From NCBI RefSeq assembly GCF_035268865.1, contig NZ_DATFKB010000250.1, forward strand, positions 1 to 31,036: a stretch of DNA of 31,036 nt. Reading direction: 5' to 3'. The translations under genes and the position numbers were made by a program. This document shows positions 1 through 9,019 of the stretch, one piece after another (within the stretch, counting starts at the first letter, position 1; each line of letters begins with the position of its first letter). The stretch is from Salinivirga sp035268865. GTDB taxonomy: Bacteria > Bacteroidota > Bacteroidia > Bacteroidales > Salinivirgaceae. The notes below the pieces were generated by a model. The model searched no databases. It was not told the origin of the DNA and saw only the letters and a list, made by a program, of their open reading frames with translations.

Positions 1-450
1 AACGGGGATATCAAAACTATTGTATTTTATCGTTGCTGTTGATGATTCTAATTCACCAGCTAAGTTATCAGTGTCACTGAAGTCGATAGATGCCTCCGCA
101 TGTGAGAATATCAATTCGGGTTGAATATAAATTCCCAACACTTTTAAGCGTGCAAATGCACCAAAGTGATAACCCATCTCATAAGATTTTGGTTCAAATT
201 TGATCCCCGGTCTGTTTATAGCTTGTGGGTTAACGATTTGTGTTTCTCCATCTGGAGAAATTATCAAATCGTCCTCGTTTGGTCCGCCAGGCAAATAATC
301 TGGCTTAATTGTAATGTCATTTTCAATACTAAAATCATCAAAACTAACTTTTGTAGAGTTTACACCAGCTTTTACACCCCATGTAAAGATTTGGGAGAAT
401 GATGCTTGAGCAACAAGCATTACGCCTATTAGGATTACAAGTTTTTTCAT
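1..450 (-). CDS. Outer-membrane beta-barrel protein (PorT-like), 3' end cut by window edge
   Basis: Read from the ATG at 448-450 on the minus strand, the frame stays open to the window edge (about 150 residues), so the C-terminus is missing. It starts with a clear signal peptide (MKKLVILIGVMLVAQASFSQ) followed by a strand-like segment beginning FTWGVKAGVNST, the usual opening of the small outer-membrane barrels (OMP_b-brl_2 / PorT family) of Bacteroidota. Later segments such as GYHFGAFARLKVLGIYIQPEL alternate hydrophobic and polar residues, as membrane strands do. The protein is probably exported by Sec and inserted in the outer membrane; its specific role is unknown. An insertion rich in Pro, Asp and Glu (about residues 35-75) would form a loop. 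The family call rests on signal peptide and strand pattern only. Confidence 0.75.
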   Translation of the reverse strand, partial: MKKLVILIGVMLVAQASFSQIFTWGVKAGVNSTKVSFDDFSIENDITIKPDYLPGGPNEDDLIISPDGETQIVNPQAINRPGIKFEPKSYEMGYHFGAFARLKVLGIYIQPELIFSHAEASIDFSDTDNLAGELESSTATIKYNSFDIPV

Positions 451-547
451 AATATTCAGATTTTTGATTCTATGGTAAAAATAATAATTTAAAAAGACCC
501 GTACATATTTTTTGAGCAACTTTTCGGTTAATGTATCAATATAAAAT

Positions 548-699
548 ATGAAACCTCTATGTTTAACCATTAAACACATTTATACTGAGCTTGTCGAAGT
601 ACGCGAATGGTTATTCGGAGAAGTTACAGTAAAATACTTACTGTCAAAAAGAGGTGGTTCCATCCCGATTGGTATCGGGACAGGTAATGACCACTAAAA
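548..699. repeat. Structured repeat unit, copy 1 (152 bp)
   Basis: This unit differs from the copy at 715-867 by five substitutions and one missing T. It contains the same hairpins: TGTTTAA/TTAAACA, CGAAT/ATTCG, ACAGTAA/TTACTGT and TCCCGAT/ATCGGGA. It also has the segment TGAGCTTGTCGAAGTA, a core that I know from experience is very common in intergenic repeats of Bacteroidota and other bacteria. Its outer inverted repeat (ATGAAACC against GGTTCCAT) is imperfect, unlike copy 2. An accidental or real 49-codon frame (548-697) runs through it. Confidence 0.85.
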
Positions 700-714
700 A
701 TTAAAAATAAACAG

Positions 715-867
715 ATGAAACCTCCATGTTTAACCATTTAAACACATTTATACTGAGCTTGTCGAAGTACACGAATGGTTATTCGGAGAAGTTACAGTAA
801 AATGCTTACTGTCAAAAAGAGGAGGTTTCATCCCGATTGGTATCGGGACAGGTAATGACCACTAAAA
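715..867. repeat. Structured repeat unit, copy 2 (153 bp)
   Basis: Direct repeat of 548-699, starting 167 bases later. An outer perfect 11-bp inverted repeat, ATGAAACCTCC (715-725) and GGAGGTTTCAT (821-831), encloses hairpins at 727-744 (loop CCAT), 772-785 (loop GGTT) and 794-812 (loop AATGC). A further hairpin follows at 831-848 (TCCCGAT, loop TGGT, ATCGGGA). Such nested palindromes fit a REP-like or MITE-like element, or an expressed structured RNA. No transposase is present in the window, so mobilisation would have to be in trans. Confidence 0.85.
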
Positions 868-1013
868 TCAAAATTATAAACATATGAATGTCACTTTCTT
901 AAGTAGAAAAATATTTCTTTAGTATATTTTTTACCTTTTTAGATCATTGAAATATTATTAACGTTGGTGAATTAATTTATGCTTCGGTATGGGTTTTGTT
1001 CAATTAACACATC

Positions 1014-1715
1014 ATGTGGATTCAAAATAAAATGCGATTGAGTTTTTTGGGCTGGCTGGTGCTGGTTTTCATAATATTTGCCGGAACTCCTTCTAATGCA
1101 GCCCATATTACCCTTGACAGTACAAAGAGCGCCGGTGAAATTGATTCTTTAAAATCAGTTTATCATCAAATTAAATATACGGGTCCATACACAACCAGTT
1201 TTTATACGGCGCTGAGTGCTTATCCTGAGTTAAAAAACACGACCATTCACTTCAAACATCGCAACATAAAGACCACCATGCAGTGCAGACCCAAAGTTTT
1301 TTCTGTTTTCAGAAAACCCGATAAGCGGAAGTTTATGATGGTATTTAACCGTAATCAGGGAAAATCGCGTGGAGTAGCAATCGGTGAGCTGAGCTTTAAT
1401 GCACGGGTGGGGCTTTTTGCTCATGAAATAGCCCATGTGGTAGATTATGTGAAGATGTCCAGCGGGCAGACCATAGGTCAGGGATTTAAGTATCTTACCC
1501 GTAGCGGTAAAATTGCCCTTGAGCATAAAATTGACCGGATGGTAATCTGGAAAGGCTTTGGACATCAAATCTATCAATATGCTCATGAAGTGCTCAGTAG
1601 CCAATCTATAACAGATGACTACAGGTTAAGAAGAAAACGTATATATTTGCAACCTGCAGAAATTAAAGCGCTTGTTGACATTGTTGAAAACCCGTCGTTA
1701 AATGTTAATAGATAG
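1014..1715 (+). CDS. Exported HExxH-motif protein, putative zinc metallopeptidase
   Basis: A 233-residue protein with an N-terminal hydrophobic segment (about residues 9-24) followed by TPSNAA, fitting a Sec signal peptide; a second Met at residue 7 (base 1032) is an equally good start. The centre carries FAHEIAHVVDY with H137, E138 and H141, the zinc-binding and catalytic pattern of HExxH metallopeptidases. A third ligand could be E170, H171 or D174 in the segment ALEHKIDRMVIWKGFGHQ. I do not recognise a named family or substrate. It lies alone between the repeat region and dnaE, on the same strand, with 130 bases before dnaE. Protease activity is inferred from the motif only. Confidence 0.6.
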   Translation: MWIQNKMRLSFLGWLVLVFIIFAGTPSNAAHITLDSTKSAGEIDSLKSVYHQIKYTGPYTTSFYTALSAYPELKNTTIHFKHRNIKTTMQCRPKVFSVFRKPDKRKFMMVFNRNQGKSRGVAIGELSFNARVGLFAHEIAHVVDYVKMSSGQTIGQGFKYLTRSGKIALEHKIDRMVIWKGFGHQIYQYAHEVLSSQSITDDYRLRRKRIYLQPAEIKALVDIVENPSLNVNR

Positions 1716-1751
1716 CCTTTAATTTTTAGATTTCATCAGAACAAAACCGCC

Positions 1752-1759
1752 TATTTTTG
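1752..1759 (+). promoter_or_regulatory. Candidate -7 box (TATTTTTG) for dnaE
   Basis: The octamer matches the Bacteroidota TAnnTTTG -7 consensus and lies 87 bases before the dnaE ATG. No TTG stands at the expected -33 distance, so support is moderate. Confidence 0.4.
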
Positions 1760-1845
1760 CATTAATAAATTCAGGGAAATCATGCCGTTGTTTTTAGCGC
1801 GCATGTACCCGCTGAAAGTTTAAATTATTGCAATAATAGTCTGAT

Positions 1846-4800
1846 ATGTCCCAGTTTACACACCTGCATGTGCACACACAATACTCCATTCTCGATGGAG
1901 CTTCTAAGATTAATGAACTTTTGCAAAAGGCTAAAGATGATGGAATGCCGGCAGTAGCCATTACAGATCATGGCAATATGTTTGGCGTTAAAGATTTTTG
2001 GGATCAGGCTCAAAAAACAGGAATTAAACCCATTATTGGTATTGAAACATATCTGGCAGCAAATGGGCGGCATGTAAAGGAGAAAGGTAAAGGTAACCGT
2101 GGATATCACCTCATTTTGCTGGCAAAAAATGCAACCGGATATAAAAATTTAATGAAGCTAAGCTCAATTGGCTTTACAGAGGGTTTTTACCACAATGCAC
2201 GCATCGACCATGAGTTGCTCGAAAAGTACCACGAAGGCATTATAGCCAGTTCGGCATGTTTGGGAGGAGAAATTCCACAATATATTTTAATGAACCAGCT
2301 CGATAAAGCTTACGAGCGCGCCAAATGGTTTAAGAATTTGTTTGGTGAGGATTTTTATCTCGAGTTGATGCGCCACCCGGCAAAAGCACCTCAACAGCGT
2401 GAAGAAATTTATGACCGGCAGCAGCTTGTAAATAATGAGCTGATTAAAATGTCAAAAGAGTTGGGCATTAAACTGATTGCTACAAATGATGTACACTTTA
2501 CCAATGGTGAAGATGCCGAAGCTCATGACCGGCTCATCTGTCTGGTTACAAATTCTCCGGTCGATGATCCCAAACGCATGCGCTATACCAAGGAGGAATA
2601 TTTTAAATCTACGAAAGAGATGCAGGAACTTTTTGCAGATGTTCCTGAGGCCATTTCCAATACCGAAGAGATTGTAAATAAAATAGAAGACCTTGAGCTC
2701 GATAGTGAACCCATTATGCCGGATTTTAGCCTTCCCGAGGGGTTTGATAATGAAAATGACTACCTGAGGCATATAACTTATGAGGGAGCAAAAGAGCGAT
2801 GGGGCGAAGATTTACATGAAAGCACCATTGAACGACTCGATTTTGAGTTGAACACAATCAAGGATATGGGATTTCCCGGGTATTTCCTTATTGTGTGGGA
2901 CTTTATTAAGGCAGCCCGCGAAATTGGGGTTATTGTGGGGCCGGGCCGTGGGTCGGCAGCCGGATCAGCAGTTGCATACTGCCTTAAAATTACCAATATC
3001 GATCCCATTAAATATGATCTGCTTTTTGAACGTTTCTTGAATCCCGACCGCATCTCAATGCCCGATATCGATATTGACTTTGATGACGATGGGCGACAGG
3101 AGATCCTTGACTGGGTTGTAAATAAATATGGTGAAGATAAAGTGGCGCATATTATCACATTTGGAACCATGGCCACTAAATCTTCAATACGCGATGTGTC
3201 CCGCGTACAGGAGTTTCCTCTTAAAAGAGCTGATGAAATTGCCAAGCTGGTGCCTGAGGCCCCAAAAATGAATTTCAAAAAAGCTTATAAAGAGGCGCCG
3301 GAACTTAAAAAAATCCGTAAGGAGGGCAACCCCGAAGAGCAAGCCGTGCTTGAATATGCCGAGAAACTCGAGGGATCGGTGCGGCAGACAGGAGTGCATG
3401 CCTGTGGTATAATTATTTCTAAAGATAGCCTCACCGAGTATATTCCTGTTTGTACCGCAAAAGATGCCAACCTCCTGGTTACCCAATACGACGGTAATTT
3501 TGTGGAGCCTGTGGGTATGCTTAAAATGGACTTTTTGGGGCTTAAAACCCTTTCTATTATAAAAGAAGCACTTGAATATATTCAGGATTCCAAAGGTTTT
3601 GCTCCCGATATCGATCAGGTACCACTGGATGATGCCAAAACATTTGAACTTTATGCCCGCGGAGAAACCACAGCCCTGTTCCAGTTTGAGTCGCCCGGTA
3701 TGAAAAAACACCTGCGTGCACTTAAGCCCGACCGTTTTGAGGATCTCGTTGCTATGAATGCACTCTACCGGCCAGGTCCAATGGGCTACATCCCCTCATT
3801 TATTGACCGGAAGTATGGCCGTGAAAAAATAGAATACGACCACCCGATGATGAAAGAGTTTCTGGAGGATACCTATGGAATTACCGTCTTTCAGGAACAG
3901 GTGATGCTGCAATCGCGTAAACTGGCAAATTTTAGTCGCGGCCAGTCAGACAGCCTCCGTAAAGCCATGGGAAAAAAGAAAAAAGCCCTGATGGAAGAAT
4001 TGAAAGTGAAATTCCACGAAGGTGCTTTGGCCAATGAAAAGTTTATTGAAGGCTGCAAACAGGTAAACAAGGAGCCTGAAAAGCTCATAGAAAAAATTTG
4101 GAAAGATTGGGAAGCGTTTGCTGAATACGCATTTAATAAATCACACTCTGTTTGCTATGCCTACGTATCGTATCAAACAGCTTACCTTAAAGCACATTAC
4201 CCATCGGAGTTTATGGCTGCGGTACTCACCCGTAACCTGTCAGATATTAGTAAGGTTACCACCTTTTTAGACGAAACGCGTCACATGGGAATTGAGGTGC
4301 TCGGTCCCGATGTCAATGAGAGTGTGTACAAATTTCGGGTAACACCAAAAGGCGACTTGCGTTTTGGCCTGGGAGCCGTGAAAAATGTCGGAAGCAATGT
4401 GGTGAACCATATTATTGAAGTACGGCAGGAACAAGGTAAATTTGAAGATATCTACGATTTCGTGGAAAAAGTAGATATGCATATTGTCAATAAGAAAAAC
4501 ATGGAAGGCCTTGCATATGCAGGAGCTTTTGATTGTTTCGACATAGAACGCCATAATTTCTTTGCAACCGATGAAAGAGGACAAACCCTTATAGAGCAGC
4601 TCATTAAATATGGGAACCGGATGAAAGAGGAAAGTGCCAGTGCACAGCAATCGCTCTTTGGCGGAGCAGATGAGGGTTTTAAAGTTGCAAAACCAGCAAT
4701 TCCTCAGAGTGAACCATGGACAAAAATGGCCCGCATGAACATTGAGAAGGAGTATGTAGGAATATACCTTTCGGAGCACCCGCTGGATGATTATAAACTT

Positions 4801-5373
4801 GAACTTGATCATATTTGCAATGCCCGTTTCATTGACCTGCAGCAAGACATGGAGTCTATGGAAAATAAGGAGGTGACCGTTGGGGGTATGGTCACAGAGG
4901 TCAAACACCTCACAACAAAAAATGGCAAGCCATGGGGCAAACTCACAGTAGAAGATTTTAGCGGTGCCTATTCATATGCACTCTTCGGTCGCGATTATAT
5001 GAATTTTAAACCCTATATGGAGAAAGATTGGTACCTGCTTATTAAAGGCAGGGTACAAAAAAGGGAGTGGGGAGATACCAATGAACTGGAGTTTAAAATA
5101 AAAGAAATAAGCAACCTTGTTGATGCAAGAGATGAAAAAATTAACAGTATCAACATTAAAATACCAATTGATTCACTTACTGAAGATTTGGTGACAGAAA
5201 TGTATGATATCATGGAGCAGGGTAAAGGTAAAAAGGAGTTGCAGTTTATGGTTTTCGATCCCAGGAAAGATATTGTAATACCAATGTTTTCGAGAAATAT
5301 AAGTGTTGATATTTCAAAGGAGCTGGTCGAATACCTCGACAGGTTTCCTGAACTTGAATATAGTTTGAAATAA
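1846..5373 (+). CDS. dnaE: DNA polymerase III alpha subunit
   Basis: Replicative DNA polymerase catalytic subunit of 1175 residues, close to the usual DnaE length. The N-terminal PHP domain begins FTHLHVHTQYS (H8, H10). The family-C polymerase core carries GPGRGSAAGSAVAYC and PDIDIDF (D407 and D409, equivalent to the catalytic pair D401/D403 of E. coli). The third catalytic aspartate is D562 in KMDFLGLKTLS. A finger/thumb region, helix-hairpin-helix segment and C-terminal OB fold (VTVGGMVTEVKHLTTKNGK) follow. The sequence QQSLFG at residues 934-939 matches the beta-clamp binding motif and lies at the expected place before the OB fold. The PHP histidines seen suggest an intact metal site, but proofreading cannot be concluded. 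trxA follows after 49 bases. Confidence 0.98.
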   Translation: MSQFTHLHVHTQYSILDGASKINELLQKAKDDGMPAVAITDHGNMFGVKDFWDQAQKTGIKPIIGIETYLAANGRHVKEKGKGNRGYHLILLAKNATGYKNLMKLSSIGFTEGFYHNARIDHELLEKYHEGIIASSACLGGEIPQYILMNQLDKAYERAKWFKNLFGEDFYLELMRHPAKAPQQREEIYDRQQLVNNELIKMSKELGIKLIATNDVHFTNGEDAEAHDRLICLVTNSPVDDPKRMRYTKEEYFKSTKEMQELFADVPEAISNTEEIVNKIEDLELDSEPIMPDFSLPEGFDNENDYLRHITYEGAKERWGEDLHESTIERLDFELNTIKDMGFPGYFLIVWDFIKAAREIGVIVGPGRGSAAGSAVAYCLKITNIDPIKYDLLFERFLNPDRISMPDIDIDFDDDGRQEILDWVVNKYGEDKVAHIITFGTMATKSSIRDVSRVQEFPLKRADEIAKLVPEAPKMNFKKAYKEAPELKKIRKEGNPEEQAVLEYAEKLEGSVRQTGVHACGIIISKDSLTEYIPVCTAKDANLLVTQYDGNFVEPVGMLKMDFLGLKTLSIIKEALEYIQDSKGFAPDIDQVPLDDAKTFELYARGETTALFQFESPGMKKHLRALKPDRFEDLVAMNALYRPGPMGYIPSFIDRKYGREKIEYDHPMMKEFLEDTYGITVFQEQVMLQSRKLANFSRGQSDSLRKAMGKKKKALMEELKVKFHEGALANEKFIEGCKQVNKEPEKLIEKIWKDWEAFAEYAFNKSHSVCYAYVSYQTAYLKAHYPSEFMAAVLTRNLSDISKVTTFLDETRHMGIEVLGPDVNESVYKFRVTPKGDLRFGLGAVKNVGSNVVNHIIEVRQEQGKFEDIYDFVEKVDMHIVNKKNMEGLAYAGAFDCFDIERHNFFATDERGQTLIEQLIKYGNRMKEESASAQQSLFGGADEGFKVAKPAIPQSEPWTKMARMNIEKEYVGIYLSEHPLDDYKLELDHICNARFIDLQQDMESMENKEVTVGGMVTEVKHLTTKNGKPWGKLTVEDFSGAYSYALFGRDYMNFKPYMEKDWYLLIKGRVQKREWGDTNELEFKIKEISNLVDARDEKINSINIKIPIDSLTEDLVTEMYDIMEQGKGKKELQFMVFDPRKDIVIPMFSRNISVDISKELVEYLDRFPELEYSLK

Positions 5374-5422
5374 ATGGCAAAATAATTGCTAAATTTAATC
5401 CAAAATTTTAAAACTGAATATT

Positions 5423-5740
5423 ATGGCTATTGAAGTAACTGAATCGAATTTCGACGAAAAGGTAATACAATCAGATGTACCTGTAGTAGTAGACTTATGG
5501 GCTGAATGGTGTGGCCCCTGTAAACTGTTAACTCCAATTATGGAAGAGATGACCTCTGATTACGAAGGTAAAGCATTAATTACAAAAGTTGATGTTGACA
5601 GCAACCCGGGCATTGCGGCCAAATTTGGTGTGCGGAATATTCCTACAGTACTTTTCTTCAAAAATGGAGAAGTTGTAGATAAGCAGGTAGGGGCTGTTCC
5701 GAAAGACAAATTGACAGAAAAGCTTGACACATTGCTTTAA
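5423..5740 (+). CDS. trxA: Thioredoxin
   Basis: A 105-residue cytoplasmic thioredoxin with the redox site WAEWCGPCKLL (C30, C33) and the conserved cis-proline segment VRNIPTVLFF. No signal peptide precedes it, so it is the general cytoplasmic dithiol donor for ribonucleotide reductase, peroxiredoxins and methionine sulfoxide reductase (family knowledge). The length equals that of classical TrxA. It lies 49 bases after dnaE on the same strand and is closed by a strong intrinsic terminator 24 bases downstream, so dnaE-trxA may be one transcription unit. Confidence 0.97.
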   Translation: MAIEVTESNFDEKVIQSDVPVVVDLWAEWCGPCKLLTPIMEEMTSDYEGKALITKVDVDSNPGIAAKFGVRNIPTVLFFKNGEVVDKQVGAVPKDKLTEKLDTLL

Positions 5741-5764
5741 AAGTATAAATTAACATATTTTAAC

Positions 5765-5796
5765 AGGCTGTTCAACAATTTGAACAGCCTTTTTTT
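5765..5796 (+). terminator. Strong intrinsic terminator after trxA
   Basis: A perfect 11-bp stem, AGGCTGTTCAA (5765-5775) with TTGAACAGCCT (5780-5790), has a 4-base loop and is followed by seven T (5790-5796). It is the most convincing terminator in the window and separates trxA from the DUF58 gene. Confidence 0.95.
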
Positions 5797-5827
5797 GTTA
5801 CTTTGTCATGAGGGAAAATGTTTTGTT

Positions 5828-6757
5828 ATGACCGATAAAATTACCGTAGAGAAAATACAGGAAGTTCGACACCTCAACAGCCTTGATTTTTTTGCTCGAC
5901 AAATAGTGGAGGGCTTCATTACAGGCCTGCACCGGAGCCCCTTTCATGGTTTCTCAGTTGAATTTGCCGAACACAGAGCCTACAATAACGGCGAATCTGT
6001 GCGCTTTATCGATTGGAAACTTTATGGCCGAACAGGTAAGCTTTTCGTAAAACGATTCGAAGAGGAAACCAATTTGCGCTGTCAGATTGTTGTTGATACT
6101 TCTTCGTCAATGTTTTTTCCAACCGAAAAAAATGTGAATAAACTACAGTTTAGTGCCTATGCATCTGCAGCGCTTATTCATATGCTCAACAGGCAGCGCG
6201 ATGCCGCAGGACTCTCCCTTTTTGATGAACAATTGCAGTTTCATACACGGGCCAGAATGAGCAAAAATCATATTCAAACATTATATGCCAGGCTGGATGA
6301 GCTTCTTAAACTTAAATATGAACCAAAACAAAGAAAACTAACCCGCATTTCGGATGTATTACACCAAATTGCTGAAGCAGCACATAAAAGATCTTTGATT
6401 GTAATATTTTCAGATATGTTTGAAAACGAAGATGCCGCAAATCTTTTTAATGCACTTGAGCACTTGCGATACAATAAACATGAGGTTATTGTATTTCATG
6501 TACATGACAGGCAATATGAGGAGGCTTTAGTATTAGAAGACAGGCCCCACAGGCTTATTGATATGGAAAACGGCGAAGAAATGAAGCTTAAACCTCAGGA
6601 GGTAAGGAAGCTTTATGGTGAGCAAATGCGGGCTTTTTATGAGCAGATAAGAAAGAAATGTTTACAGTATAAAGTTGATTTTGTTACAGCAGATATTAAT
6701 GAACCTTTTGATAAGGTACTGACATCATTTTTAGCCAGAAGAAGTCGTATGTTTTAA
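5828..6757 (+). CDS. DUF58 / von Willebrand A-like domain protein
   Basis: A 309-residue cytoplasmic protein. It contains the DUF58 signature (HRSPFHGFSVEFAEHRAYNN, then VRFIDWKLYGRTG and FVKRFEEETN) and a vWA-type metal site VVDTSSSM (D90, S92, S94, a DxSxS pattern). DUF58 proteins usually work with MoxR AAA+ ATPases in assembly or activation of other complexes; no MoxR gene lies in this window. I chose the ATG at 5828: the frame is open from a TTG at 5780, but that TTG is inside the trxA terminator stem and the extra 16 residues are unlike the family. The patatin gene starts 12 bases after the stop, so the two are probably co-transcribed. Confidence 0.9.
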   Translation: MTDKITVEKIQEVRHLNSLDFFARQIVEGFITGLHRSPFHGFSVEFAEHRAYNNGESVRFIDWKLYGRTGKLFVKRFEEETNLRCQIVVDTSSSMFFPTEKNVNKLQFSAYASAALIHMLNRQRDAAGLSLFDEQLQFHTRARMSKNHIQTLYARLDELLKLKYEPKQRKLTRISDVLHQIAEAAHKRSLIVIFSDMFENEDAANLFNALEHLRYNKHEVIVFHVHDRQYEEALVLEDRPHRLIDMENGEEMKLKPQEVRKLYGEQMRAFYEQIRKKCLQYKVDFVTADINEPFDKVLTSFLARRSRMF

Positions 6758-6769
6758 AAAAGAATTCAG

Positions 6770-9019
6770 GTGAAGCAGCTACTTGTCCTTATTCTTATAG
6801 TTTTTTTGACCCCTTTAATTCTATCGGGGCAAAGCCCGGTCAATGATTCCACCCAAAGGCCCAAAATAGGGTTAGTGCTAAGTGGTGGTGGTGCAAAGGG
6901 TATGGCTCACGTAGGCTTTCTTAAAGTAATGGAAGAAGTCGGTATTGAACCCGATTTTATTACCGGAACTTCAATGGGTAGCATTGTGGGTGGTCTTTAT
7001 TCTATTGGTTATTCGGCCGATGAAATTGGCGATTTACTCAGAAACCAGAACTGGAACGAGGTACTTTCAAATGATATTAAACTCTCTGATATAAGTATAA
7101 ACGAAAAAGATAGTTACGGGCAGTATTTCGCAGAATTTCCAATACAGGGTATTGAAATAAAATTGCCTAAAGGGCTCATATTTGGGCAGCGGGTAATGGA
7201 ATTGCTAAACCATTATACCTTGCCCGCCTACAATATTCATGATTTTGATTCATTGCCTATCCCGTTTAAATGTGTTGCCGCTGATATTACCAACGCTGAA
7301 CCAGTGGTGATGGATACCGGAAACCTTGCAATGGCAATGCGTGCAAGTATGGCCATACCCACCGTTTTTACACCTGTTTTATGGGGAGAGAAGCTGCTTG
7401 TCGATGGAGGGTTAAGCCGTAATTTTCCGGTAGAAGAGGTGAAAAATATGGGAGCTGATATCGTTATAGGGGTTTATACAGGCGGTGTACTTAAGGACAA
7501 AGAGTCTTTGAATTCCATGATTGATATCCTGACCCAATCTGCCTTTTTTATGGGCATATTCGATGCAGAAGAACAAAAGAAGATGGTCGATATTTATATT
7601 GAACCCGACCTTAATGGATATACTGCAGCAGACTTCGTCCAGGTCGATTCTATTATTCACAGAGGAGAACAGGCAACTCTTAAGGTATATCACCAATTAG
7701 ACTCTCTTCAGCAAACACAAAAACAATATCAACAGACACAGGAACCAACAAGCTTATCTTTGCCTGATAGTATTGTGGTACAGAAAATTGTTACACGTGG
7801 TATAGCACCCAAATATACTGCATTTGTAAAGGCACGTTTAGGTGTTGAGCCTAACAAACCCTTTCATATAAATCAACTCGAGGATGGTATAAATCGAATT
7901 TATGGTAGTCGATATTTTTACAGAGTTTACTATGGGTTTGAGGATGCTGATGATGGCGCACAGGTGTTGGTGATATATGCAGAAGGTAAGCCGACCGGTT
8001 TTTTAGGTGCGAGTGTGCACTACGACTCAGAAAAACGAGCTGCTTTGCTGCTTAATGCAACATTTCGCGATTTAGTGATACCATCGAGCCGGTTGAGTTT
8101 AACTGCCAACTTATCTGAAAACCCTGGCTTTCAGGTAGATTTTTTTAAATATTTTGGAAAAAAACGACGATATACCATTGGTACACAATTTAACACAGAT
8201 GCCTTTGATGTGCCGGTTTACACTATGGGTGATTTAAGCAGATTGTATAAATACAACTATACTTCTTACGAGCTTTATACACGTTATGCACTTACCAATG
8301 ATTCACGAATTAGCGGGGGAGGCATGTTCGAGCGTACTTCTGTAAAGCCTAAAGTGCATAATACCAATGATTTTAAGCGTTGGTTGGTCAAGAACAAACA
8401 GCTCTACGCTTCTTTTGAGCTAAACACCACAAATACACGGTATTTCCCCACACGGGGACTCGATTTATCTTTAAGGTATGAGTATAACTTTGATTTGAAT
8501 TATGACATTACTCTGGAAGATACCATATCTAATTTTGAGAGTGAAATGTTCAATAAAACATTTGGAAGCCTTAAGTTTCACCTGGATTATTATCAACCCG
8601 TATGGGATCAGTTCACTTTTCATGCTTATTCTCACGCAGGCCTCACATTTGGTGAGAATTTCACCCTGGTAAAACAGTATATGGCCGGGGGAATTTTTAC
8701 AGCCTATTCTTATCTGATTCCGTTTACCGGATTTAATGAATTGGAATACACGGCATTGCAAATTTTGTCGGGTGGTAGTGGTTTGCAATATGAGTTGTTT
8801 ACAGATATTTTTATAGAACCTCGGGTAAATATCTTACTATCGGCAGATTATATTGAGGATTTTATTAATACATCGCTTGAGGAGCGGTTTATTCTTGGCT
8901 ATGGACTTAAGTTGGGATACTCATCTATTATTGGACCTGTTGTGGTGAGTGTTTCTTCAAACACCTACAATAACAAGGTCCGTTCTTTTTTTAATTTGGG
9001 TTACCGATTCCGGTTTTAA
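6770..9019 (+). CDS. Patatin-like phospholipase fused to Omp85-type outer-membrane barrel
   Basis: A 749-residue envelope protein starting at GTG 6770 with a signal peptide (MKQLLVLILIVFLTPLILSG). Residues about 32-290 are a patatin domain: oxyanion loop SGGGAKG (39-44), nucleophile elbow GTSMG with S68, and catalytic Asp in DGGLSRNFPV (D212). Residues about 330-410 look like a POTRA domain (SLPDSIVVQKIVTRGI onward), and about 420-749 form a beta-barrel ending in FNLGYRFRF with a terminal Phe, as in outer-membrane proteins. The architecture is that of type Vd secretion-like patatins (PlpD/FplA) and of Bacteroidota NTE-family proteins. The catalytic dyad is complete, so lipid acyl hydrolase activity is likely. 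The 3' end overlaps the convergent glycosylase gene by three bases. Confidence 0.93.
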   Translation: MKQLLVLILIVFLTPLILSGQSPVNDSTQRPKIGLVLSGGGAKGMAHVGFLKVMEEVGIEPDFITGTSMGSIVGGLYSIGYSADEIGDLLRNQNWNEVLSNDIKLSDISINEKDSYGQYFAEFPIQGIEIKLPKGLIFGQRVMELLNHYTLPAYNIHDFDSLPIPFKCVAADITNAEPVVMDTGNLAMAMRASMAIPTVFTPVLWGEKLLVDGGLSRNFPVEEVKNMGADIVIGVYTGGVLKDKESLNSMIDILTQSAFFMGIFDAEEQKKMVDIYIEPDLNGYTAADFVQVDSIIHRGEQATLKVYHQLDSLQQTQKQYQQTQEPTSLSLPDSIVVQKIVTRGIAPKYTAFVKARLGVEPNKPFHINQLEDGINRIYGSRYFYRVYYGFEDADDGAQVLVIYAEGKPTGFLGASVHYDSEKRAALLLNATFRDLVIPSSRLSLTANLSENPGFQVDFFKYFGKKRRYTIGTQFNTDAFDVPVYTMGDLSRLYKYNYTSYELYTRYALTNDSRISGGGMFERTSVKPKVHNTNDFKRWLVKNKQLYASFELNTTNTRYFPTRGLDLSLRYEYNFDLNYDITLEDTISNFESEMFNKTFGSLKFHLDYYQPVWDQFTFHAYSHAGLTFGENFTLVKQYMAGGIFTAYSYLIPFTGFNELEYTALQILSGGSGLQYELFTDIFIEPRVNILLSADYIEDFINTSLEERFILGYGLKLGYSSIIGPVVVSVSSNTYNNKVRSFFNLGYRFRF

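Larger units (their letters stand above)
451..1013. other. 563-base intergenic region with two repeat units
   Basis: This gap lies between the divergently transcribed barrel gene and the HExxH gene. Its middle (548-867) is filled by two direct, hairpin-rich repeat units described separately. The flanks 451-547 and 868-1013 are AT-rich; the promoters of both neighbours must lie there, but I could not pick a convincing -7 box for either. No RNA gene was recognised. Confidence 0.8.

Noticed and set aside
5780..5827. TTG start at 5780 extending the DUF58 gene by 16 residues
   Set aside because: The start lies inside the stem of the trxA terminator and the extra residues are unlike the family. 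The ATG at 5828 gives the normal N-terminus.
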